Source: a bacterium (lineage in GTDB: Bacteria > SZUA-79 > Acidulodesulfobacterales > Acidulodesulfobacteraceae). From it: a stretch of DNA of 64,000 nt. The notes under the pieces are model-generated. The model ran no database searches and was not told the DNA's origin. It worked only from the letters and a program-made list of their open reading frames with translations. Location of the stretch: assembly GCA_021789605.1 (NCBI GenBank), contig JAJYJI010000002.1:62001-126000 (forward strand). The letters run 5' to 3'. Below, piece after piece: positions 33,425 through 41,041 of the stretch (position 1 is the stretch's first letter; each line of letters begins with the position of its first letter). The position numbers and the translations under genes were made by a program.

Positions 33425-35551
33425 TTATGAAAATAAAATAAAATCCTTAAGGTTCTTTTCGAACCTGCGCCAAGCCTGCGAACTGCCTTTGTAAATCTTT
33501 TTCCTGACCTGCGCCGCGCTAGCCGTCCTGACGGCGCGCTTGTTCTTTTCAAACTCCAGGCAGGCGTCCTCCCATTCAAGACCGCAGTAATCTATCAGTT
33601 TTCTGGTTTCTTCCCCGAAGTTTTCGGTAAGGAGTTCGTAGTTTAAATTGTAAATGCGTCCGGGGAACAGGTTTTCCCAGAACGCCATAAGGTCTTCGTA
33701 TAATTTATAATATTCGGCTATATCGGACAAGTCGTTTGAAAACCCTAGCCCTTTAGCCGGAAAATACCTGCTGAAAACAGACCATGCGACAGCCGTCCTG
33801 TCCCTCGTCATATTTATTATTTTTAAATTAGGCATTATGTGAGCCAAAAAGCCTATAAAACGAAAATTTAAAGGCATCTTGTCGGTAACGAAACCGTATT
33901 TTGGAGGCACGCCGAATTTATTATCGTTGCCGTTCACATCGTTGTCGGCGTATTCCGGTTGCTTCTTAATTTCTTTTAAATATTCCGCGGTAATTGCGCC
34001 GCAAGCCCGATAAACGTCCTGTGCGGGCGGCGGAACGTTAAAATAGAGGTTTGCCGCTAAGACGCCTAAGGTTTCCAGTTCTCCAGCACCGAAAACGCCG
34101 CTATGCGACGCTAAAATCTGCTCCGCAAGGCTCGTTCCGGAGCGCGGCATTCCGACTATCAGTATCGGCATAGGCGAAATTTCGTTTAAATTTAGAGGGG
34201 GCAGCTTCGACCTGATTTCATCCGTTAGAGAAGTACCGCCGAAAGAGGACTTAATAACGGAGAACAGCTTGCGGTCGGTTTCTATGGAATATCCGAGTTC
34301 CTTTTTCCGCAATGCGTTTCCTTCGAGATAAAGGTTAAAAGATTCGTCGTATTCCCCGACGTCTTCAAGCGTCTTGGCAAGCGCAAAGCATACCTGTATC
34401 TTGTCCTCTATTTTTTTAACGGTTTTACTTAAGCTTTTGAGCCGTTCAATTTGCGGGTCGCCGTGCGTAAATTTTTTAAGGGTACTCAAGTTCCTGTAAC
34501 ATTCGGCGTAATCGGGTTTTAATTCCAGCGCCTTGGAATAATACGCTTGGGCTTCTTCAAGCCTGCCCGTGTCGTTAAACACGCCGCCTAAGTTGTTGTG
34601 CGCTTCGGCGTAAGACGGGTTAAGCTCTATGGCTTTCCTGAAGTTAATTTCGGCTTCTTCGAGCCTGCCTTTATCGCTTAATATTCCGCCAAGGTTGTTA
34701 TAGGCTTCGGCGTAAGACGGGTTAAGCTCTATGGCTTTCCTGAAGTTGTTTTCTGCTTCTTCGAGCCTGCCTAATTCATAAAGCGTATTTCCTAAATTAT
34801 TATAAGCCTCGAAATAATCAGGTTTAAGTTCCAGCGCTTTTTTATAAGAGGATTCGGCTTCTTGAAGCCTTTTTAAATTTCTGTAAGTAATGCCTATGTT
34901 GTTGTAGGATGCGCAAAAATCCGGCTTCAATTCTATCGCCTTTTTAAGATTTTTTTCGGCTTCTTCAAATCTTTCAAAATCGTTATAGACGCTACCTAAA
35001 TTACTGTAACATTCCGCATAATCCGGCTTAAGCTCGAGCGCTTTTAAAAACACCGATTCGGCTTCGGGTAGCTTTCCGAGATAATAAAGCGCGCTGCCGA
35101 GGTTGCTGTAAGCTTCGACATAATCCGGCTTAAGCTCTATTGCTTTTTTGTAACTTTGGACGGCTTCCTCAAACTTTTTGCTTAAGTAAAAAACATTCCC
35201 TGCGTCGAGAAATTTTGACGCTTCGGAGGAGGAGTCGGCGGTCGCGGCTTCGGATTCGAAAATGGGAGAAATTGAGGAAGCGGTAGATGTGGAGGCGGAA
35301 ATAGCGTCTTTAACCGCTTTAAGGCTTACGAGATACTGCGGCACGCCGGGATTTATATTCGCGGCGTTTTGAAGAAAAATTACGGCTTCTTTAAGTTTGC
35401 CTGCATTCATCAATAAAAGCCCGAGGTTGTGGTTTGCATCGGACTGCGTTGGAACTGTCGCTATTATCGCCCTGTATAAATTCTCTGCTTCGGCTAGTTT
35501 TCCCTCTTTGTGAAAATTAACCGCCTTAACTAATGCTTCCTGAATTTTCAT
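33425..35551 (-). CDS. TPR-repeat sulfotransferase
   Basis: Multiple TPRs (AIELKPDYVEAYSNLGSALYYLGKLPEAE...) then PILIVGMPRSGTSLAEQILASHSGVFGAGELETLG (PAPS-binding P-loop-like) and NMTRDRTAVAWSVFSRYF. Confidence 0.92.
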   Translation of the reverse strand: MKIQEALVKAVNFHKEGKLAEAENLYRAIIATVPTQSDANHNLGLLLMNAGKLKEAVIFLQNAANINPGVPQYLVSLKAVKDAISASTSTASSISPIFESEAATADSSSEASKFLDAGNVFYLSKKFEEAVQSYKKAIELKPDYVEAYSNLGSALYYLGKLPEAESVFLKALELKPDYAECYSNLGSVYNDFERFEEAEKNLKKAIELKPDFCASYNNIGITYRNLKRLQEAESSYKKALELKPDYFEAYNNLGNTLYELGRLEEAENNFRKAIELNPSYAEAYNNLGGILSDKGRLEEAEINFRKAIELNPSYAEAHNNLGGVFNDTGRLEEAQAYYSKALELKPDYAECYRNLSTLKKFTHGDPQIERLKSLSKTVKKIEDKIQVCFALAKTLEDVGEYDESFNLYLEGNALRKKELGYSIETDRKLFSVIKSSFGGTSLTDEIRSKLPPLNLNEISPMPILIVGMPRSGTSLAEQILASHSGVFGAGELETLGVLAANLYFNVPPPAQDVYRACGAITAEYLKEIKKQPEYADNDVNGNDNKFGVPPKYGFVTDKMPLNFRFIGFLAHIMPNLKIINMTRDRTAVAWSVFSRYFPAKGLGFSNDLSDIAEYYKLYEDLMAFWENLFPGRIYNLNYELLTENFGEETRKLIDYCGLEWEDACLEFEKNKRAVRTASAAQVRKKIYKGSSQAWRRFEKNLKDFILFS

Positions 35552-35624
35552 AATAATTCTATATTGTAATTTATTCAGGCATAAATAGCAAGGTCATAAA
35601 AATTAGCCGCTTATGAAACAAAAA

Positions 35625-35730
35625 CTCCCAACCACGCGCAAACGCAGTCGGGAGTAAGAATACGTAAGCTGGCGTTTATAAAGCCAACGGCTTTATGCCA
35701 GCCGGAGTGAATAAATCTGATACCTTTTAT
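35625..35730 (+). repeat. Full REP-like element: hairpin 1 (CTCCCAAC...GTCGGGAG), hairpin 2 (GCTGGC...GCCAGC), end motif GTGAATAAATCTGATACCTTT
   Basis: Aligns over its length with 38826-38931; hairpin 1 35625-35654, hairpin 2 35668-35702. Confidence 0.88.
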
Positions 35731-35733
35731 TAA

Positions 35734-38124
35734 TTAAGCAACACTTGAGACTACTAAAGCACTTGAAGCACCTACCGTTGCATGCATTTCCAAACTTGTC
35801 GCATGAACTCCGACTAACTCGACAAAATGAACGGTATCTGCCGCACCAGCAACAGTTGTCGTGAATTCGGCAACCCAAGTATTATTATTAGTGCTGTCGT
35901 ACCATGCAGTAACGTCTCCTGCAGATACGGTTGTAACAGCATTAGCCGCTGCCATAAAACCGCCTAATGTCGGATTTGAATTCATGCCTACCGTAGATGC
36001 AGTGACTCCAGTTCCGTTAATTACAATGATATTTGAAGATGCCGCAGCGTCTAAAATTATATCCTGATTTAGTACGAAATTATGTATTACGTCGAATCCT
36101 CCGCCGACTATAGCTGCATTTGATGCAGTAAACATATCGGTTGCAGTATGTCCAGGAAGGAGAGTTATTGTATCCGCTGCGGTCGAACCGTTATATTCTG
36201 TTATGTAAGTAGTTCCCGAACCGGTTTTTATTACGTCGCCATTGCCTGAATCTGTCAAACTTAAAATTCCGGTAAACGCGGAAGCGTTAACCAAATCTCC
36301 AGTTGCGCCTACGTTTACATCATGATAGAGGGATGTTGTCAAATTACCAGAGCCTGTTATGTTAAACGTAGTATTATCGCTGTTAGCAAACGCGTTTACG
36401 GTATTAACTTTGGCAGTCGAACTTGTAGTAGAAAGGATATTGACAGTAGAAAATCCGGTTGTTGTAATACCGCTTATTGTGGTTGTACCCGTAGAACTCG
36501 TACCGATATTAAGGTTTAACGTAGTGGCGCCTGTAATTGGCGATAATTTAAGGTCAACTGAAGATGCTAATACGGTAACATTAGAATTGTTTGCCATATC
36601 ATTTATAGTGTAACTAGCAGTAGGTGCAGACATGTCTGTTCCTATGATAAAATTGGTAGCCATAGAACCTGACAAACTTGATGCATTCACGGTAAGAGTA
36701 GTTGCTCCTTCTTCTGAAAAACCTAAAGTATGGAAACCGGTTGTCTTATTTATGCTAGCATAATCATTTGCTGATATTGCACCGGTTCCTAATAAATCAA
36801 TCAAAATTAAATTATTACTGCTTCCCGTTCCGCCGTCTAACTGCGAACCCGACGTTAGTCCTGCTAGTTCATCCGAAGTAATCGCAAGAGTATTCGTCCC
36901 GCTTCCGCCTGTAAATGCGAAAGAAGCGGTTGAGTTCTCGTCAATTACCGTCAGATTACTGGTATCCAACGATGCGTTAATCGTTTTGATATCGGCAGTT
37001 CCGGCGTTCGGAATAGTCAAATACAATGGTGCGGAGCCTTCTATATTAAGAGCTGATACTTTGGTCGTAGATGAATTTCCAAATATTGCGTTAGAAGAAC
37101 TTAAAACATCTAGCGTAAGGGTAGCGACATCTCCGCTTTTGACGTTTAATACTAACTGCTGCGTTTTTGTTGCGTTAGATAAATCTATCGTAGCGGAAGT
37201 ATCGGTAGCCAGATAAGAAACATTTACATTAGCATCTTTTGAATTTTCGATGGTTAAAGTCTGAGTAGCGCCCTTTAAAGTGGCGTTAAATGTATGCGTA
37301 GTGTATACGTTGTCTATAACAACCGATGTTATCCCAGAATTTGAATGGGTGTCCAAGGTAAGATTATCATTAGCATTCAATAAATTAGCAAATAAATCAG
37401 GCACATTGTTTAAAGTAGGTAATCCTATAGTACCGTTAACGGCTGTAGGAAGCGCATACATCTTCAACTCGTCGTTCCCGCCCACTCCGTTAATCGTATA
37501 GGCTGCGGAAAGAGTAAGGCCGTTATCCACGAAAGTCGTATTGCTAGAAGTCGCAGCGTAGTTCAATTGAGTTGCCGTCATATCCACTACCTGTCCGGTC
37601 GTTCCGTTAACGTAGTTGGAAACTGATTGAAGGCTGCTCGTCGTGTTGCCCAAGCCTACCCACGCCGGAGTAATCTGGTCGATATAAGACGACGCTTCGG
37701 TAGCCGAATAGCCTGTTCCGCTGGGGGCATAGTAGTTGGTGAAAGTGTTTGCGGCGGACATCCTGTCGTTAAGGACGGTGTAGTCTGTGCCGGAGCCTTC
37801 CGCTATAACCGTATTGTAAACGTCTATGATGGTCTGGGAAAGCGAGCCCGTCGAGGTATAAAGACCCTGCACCCAAGCTATGCCGCCGGAAAGAAGGTTC
37901 CTTCCGATTAAATTGTTGGAAATAGTATCTACCTGCGCGGCAGTTAATCCCGTAGATGCGATTGTTCCGAAAGCTGTCGTAATCGCGCCGTTAACTCCGC
38001 TTAAAGAACCGCTGCTATTTGTAATAGCATTGCCTGCCCATTCGTATCCGGGGTAATTGGCAGCGCGGTCTAATGCGCCGACGAATAATGCTTGTCCATC
38101 GGTATAATAACTTGTTGAAGACAT
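35734..38124 (-). CDS. DUF4214-like secreted S-layer/adhesin-like protein (paralog A), candidate type I secretion substrate
   Basis: MSSTSYYTDGQALFVGALDRAANYPGYEWAGN...; Ser/Thr/Asn-rich body; C-term NNTWVAEF...HFVELVGVHATSLE. Confidence 0.85.
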   Translation of the reverse strand: MSSTSYYTDGQALFVGALDRAANYPGYEWAGNAITNSSGSLSGVNGAITTAFGTIASTGLTAAQVDTISNNLIGRNLLSGGIAWVQGLYTSTGSLSQTIIDVYNTVIAEGSGTDYTVLNDRMSAANTFTNYYAPSGTGYSATEASSYIDQITPAWVGLGNTTSSLQSVSNYVNGTTGQVVDMTATQLNYAATSSNTTFVDNGLTLSAAYTINGVGGNDELKMYALPTAVNGTIGLPTLNNVPDLFANLLNANDNLTLDTHSNSGITSVVIDNVYTTHTFNATLKGATQTLTIENSKDANVNVSYLATDTSATIDLSNATKTQQLVLNVKSGDVATLTLDVLSSSNAIFGNSSTTKVSALNIEGSAPLYLTIPNAGTADIKTINASLDTSNLTVIDENSTASFAFTGGSGTNTLAITSDELAGLTSGSQLDGGTGSSNNLILIDLLGTGAISANDYASINKTTGFHTLGFSEEGATTLTVNASSLSGSMATNFIIGTDMSAPTASYTINDMANNSNVTVLASSVDLKLSPITGATTLNLNIGTSSTGTTTISGITTTGFSTVNILSTTSSTAKVNTVNAFANSDNTTFNITGSGNLTTSLYHDVNVGATGDLVNASAFTGILSLTDSGNGDVIKTGSGTTYITEYNGSTAADTITLLPGHTATDMFTASNAAIVGGGFDVIHNFVLNQDIILDAAASSNIIVINGTGVTASTVGMNSNPTLGGFMAAANAVTTVSAGDVTAWYDSTNNNTWVAEFTTTVAGAADTVHFVELVGVHATSLEMHATVGASSALVVSSVA

Positions 38125-38342
38125 TTTGAATCCTCCTTAAATTTTTAGAAATACAGGCTAATGCTATCTACGTTGTTAAGCATACCTCTTATTAACTCTT
38201 ATTAATGACAATTTAATTAGTATATTTATATTTATTTTTTTATATTTTTTAAAATTTAACATATTTGTAATTTTATTGTAATAATAATGTAATATTGAAA
38301 TGTTAAAATTATATATTAATTTTATACATTATTACTATAAAT

Positions 38343-38816
38343 ATGTCAAGACATAAAAGAATCATATTATCTGAAACTACACACCATATTATACAAAGAG
38401 GGCATTGCAGGCAAGTAATTTTTGCTCAGAGAAATGATTTTTTGCAATATATCGATAACTTATAAGTACTGAAAAAAGAGTATAATGTTAAAGTTTTTGC
38501 TCACTTTCTTATGACAAATCACGTTCATTTATTGCCGCAGCCTTATAAGGAAGTTTCTAAGATTCTTTTGCTTATAAAAAAATTATCTGGACGCGCTACT
38601 TCTTATTTTAATTTGCTTGAAGGACGCAGTGGCACATTGTGGAAAGGACGTTATAAGTCGAGTTCGGTGAAAAGCGACGCTTATTTATTGGCATGCACAC
38701 GCTATATAGAACTAAATCCAGTACGTGCTGGTATAACTGACAATCCCGCAGGATACGCTTAGTCTAGCTATTTGATAAAGATATCTGATTTATTTATTCT
38801 ATTCTTGACGGCATAA
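38343..38816 (+). pseudogene. REP-associated (Y1/IS200-like, RAYT) transposase with in-frame stops
   Basis: MSRHKRIILSETTHHIIQRGHCRQVIFAQRNDFLQYIDNL*VLKKEYNVKVFAHFLMTNHVHLLPQP...YIELNPVRAGITDNPAGYA*SSYL; HxH motif present; TAA at 38463 and TAG at 38760, both in frame. Confidence 0.85.
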
Positions 38817-38825
38817 AAATAAAAA

Positions 38826-38931
38826 CCTCCGACCACATGCAAACGCAGTCGGGAGTAAGAATACGTGGGCTGGCGTTTATAAAGCCAACGGCTTTATGCC
38901 AGCCGGCGTGAATAAATCTGTCCCCTTTATT
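38826..38931 (+). repeat. Full REP-like element directly downstream of the RAYT pseudogene
   Basis: CCTCCGACCACATGCAAACGCAGTCGGGAG...GCTGGCGTTTATAAAGCCAACGGCTTTATGCCAGC...GTGAATAAATCTGTCCCCTTT. Confidence 0.88.
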
Positions 38932-38943
38932 CGGTAGTTATGG

Positions 38944-39159
38944 TCACGCAACGGCGGTATTACTGGAATTCATCTGTAGGTAACTTATCTCGGACATATT
39001 GGCTTTTTCCTTTGCATGTTCTATCGTCATACTAACGATGTTTCCGCTTTCATCCGTATCAATGTAAAGATTCTCGGATATTTCTCTGGTTTCCGCAACA
39101 GGTTTGTCGGAAAACTCAATAAAAGCAGTATTCGAATCGGAAAAATATCTTATTTTCAT
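38944..39159 (-). CDS. DUF2283-like small protein (antitoxin-like partner)
   Basis: MKIRYFSDSNTAFIEFSDKPVAETREISENLYIDTDESGNIVSMTIEHAKEKA. Confidence 0.75.
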   Translation of the reverse strand: MKIRYFSDSNTAFIEFSDKPVAETREISENLYIDTDESGNIVSMTIEHAKEKANMSEISYLQMNSSNTAVA

Positions 39160-39161
39160 TA

Positions 39162-39410
39162 TTAATCCTCCTTAAAGTTCCTGTCAAAAAATGCGTTATG
39201 AACGGTTTCACCGTCTTTTAACAATATTACTCTTAAATATTTCCCAACCTCATCAATATATTTTCATTTCTTTATTCTTCCGTCACTCTGAGTCCTTACC
39301 TTATTAGGATATTTTATGGTTTCTAAAATCCAATCATCTTTAATAATTTTCCTGTCATGCCGTTCTCTGGTAAGTTTAAAGTATTCGGTATGCTTAAATG
39401 CGCCAGACAT
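39162..39410 (-). pseudogene. DUF4258-like toxin gene interrupted by an in-frame TGA
   Basis: MSGAFKHTEYFKLTRERHDRKIIKDDWILETIKYPNKVRTQSDGRIKK*KYIDEVGKYLRVILLKDGETVHNAFFDRNFKED; TGA at complement(39264..39266). Confidence 0.65.
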
Positions 39411-39742
39411 AATTATTAGAATTTATATAGATATTTTAATTCTTATTATATTATACAACATTTGCTTAATTAAATTAATCTACGAATTATAAAAAAATTT
39501 TATTATTTATTAATTTTTAAAAAATAAGTTTTACATAATCAGGTACTTTTATTTCTTATCTTCTTTTATGCGGTCAAGTCTACACCATATTTGTAATAAT
39601 TTTGTAATAAAAATTTAATATATTTTTAATATTATTGTAACATTAAATATGTATAATAAAACAATATATTATATATAATATATTCTATTCATGCATATTC
39701 AATCAATCATATAATTATATGAATCTATACACTAAAATATAA

Positions 39743-40129
39743 ATGCCGAGAAAACAAAGAATAATATTGCCTTGCTGTCCGCATCATATAATTCAGCGCA
39801 GTCATAACCGTCAGATTATAAAAAATATTAATAAAAATGAAACTACCAAACCAGAATATCAAATTATTAAAGAAAACCGGTCTGAATTTGAAACAATATT
39901 GGATATAGATCCAATTTTTATGAACTTTGGAGAAACAAGAAAGGAAAGTATAGAAAATTACAAAAAATTTATAGGCGACGATGCAGGTTTCGAGGAAGTA
40001 AAATTTATAAGAGATTCCATAAAAAGCGGTTATTTGACAGGAAATTCGTTATTTGAAGAAGCCGTAAAAAAAATTATAAAAATAAGGGTCGAAAGACGAA
40101 AGCAAGGAAGACCGTTTAAAAAGAAATGA
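39743..40129 (+). pseudogene. Second RAYT-like relic: transposase N-terminus joined to a non-catalytic C-terminus
   Basis: MPRKQRIILPCCPHHIIQRSHNRQ matches the RAYT N-term; the catalytic core (NHVHLL, YIELNP) is absent; ends RRKQGRPFKKK. Confidence 0.6.
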
Positions 40130-40219
40130 ATCATCAAATAAGATAGTCGACTTTTTTGTTATTGTCGGTATTGTCTAAACGACTACATTTTACATAACTT
40201 GAGGCGGCTTTCAAGTTTT

Positions 40220-40441
40220 CTAACGGTGGATTAAGGCACTGTTTTCTATATACTGATGGATAATGCTTTTAATAAAAGTCTGATATTTCAATCCTTTTTT
40301 AGAAGCGAACTTTTTTATTCTATCCAGATCTAATGCGGATATTATGATAGTTATGCTCTTGTCCTGATTTGCTATATAATCCTCGGCAGCTTTTCTTAAC
40401 AGTCTGACATTTTTTTTGGTAGTGTTCAAATTCTGTGTCAA
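40220..40441 (-). CDS. CopG/BrnA-like ribbon-helix-helix antitoxin, apparently orphan
   Basis: ISALDLDRIKKFASKKGLKYQTFIKSIIHQYIEN is typical of this antitoxin family; no toxin ORF in the adjacent sequence. Confidence 0.65.
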   Translation of the reverse strand: MTQNLNTTKKNVRLLRKAAEDYIANQDKSITIIISALDLDRIKKFASKKGLKYQTFIKSIIHQYIENSALIHR

Positions 40442-40603
40442 CCTGCAACTTTTAATTCTTAATTTTGATTAAATCATATCGTAAAAATATTAACAATAAT
40501 TTTTTTTAGTATCATTTAAATTTTAAACCGAACTCTTTAAAGTTTTTAGTCTTTTGTTTTTAAAAATAAAAAAGATTTAGATCGCCGCCGTAAAGTTGGT
40601 CAA

Positions 40604-40665
40604 GGTTTATCCATAGTTTTTTAAACAGCGATAAAGCATACTGTTTAAAAAAATATGGATAAACC
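40604..40665. repeat. 25-bp near-perfect inverted repeat with 12-nt loop
   Basis: GGTTTATCCATAGTTTTTTAAACAG-CGATAAAGCATA-CTGTTTAAAAAAATATGGATAAACC; one mismatch. Confidence 0.85.
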
Positions 40666-40846
40666 GTTAAGAATTTAGCTGTGAGCAACTTTTATAAGAA
40701 TAAAATATTTTATTAAAAAATTAATAAATTATTGCGGAAATAAATAAAATAAATTAATATAAATAAAAATACGCCTAAAAGTAAAAAGCTCTCAAAAGCT
40801 CCTATAGCAAGGGTTTATAGAATTAAATAATATAGTTGACTTTATT

Positions 40847-40896
40847 TTAAACGCAGTCGGGAGTAAGAGAATAAATAAATCTGACACCTTTTTTTT
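40847..40896 (+). repeat. Truncated REP-like element (right half of hairpin 1 + AATAAATCTGACACCTTTTTT)
   Basis: AAACGCAGTCGGGAGTAAGAGAATAAATAAATCTGACACC matches other copies. Confidence 0.75.
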
Positions 40897-40969
40897 CACC
40901 ATGTTATATTATAATTTATTCATGCATGAATAGCAAGGTCATAAAAATTAGCCGCTTATGAAACAAAAA

Positions 40970-41030
40970 CTCCCGACCACGCGCAAACGCAGTCGGGAGT
41001 AAGAGAATGAATAAATCATACACATTTATT
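40970..41030 (+). repeat. REP-like element, hairpin 1 perfect (CTCCCGAC...GTCGGGAG)
   Basis: Shares ~90 bp including upstream AGCAAGGTCATAAAAATTAGCCGCTTATGAAACAAAAACTCCC with the 35.6-kb copy. Confidence 0.85.
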
Positions 41031-41041
41031 CGCTTTTTTAT

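Noticed and set aside
34500-35200. Repeated ~100-bp DNA segments
   Set aside because: They encode consecutive TPR units (34-aa period) of the sulfotransferase protein; not a separate repeat element.
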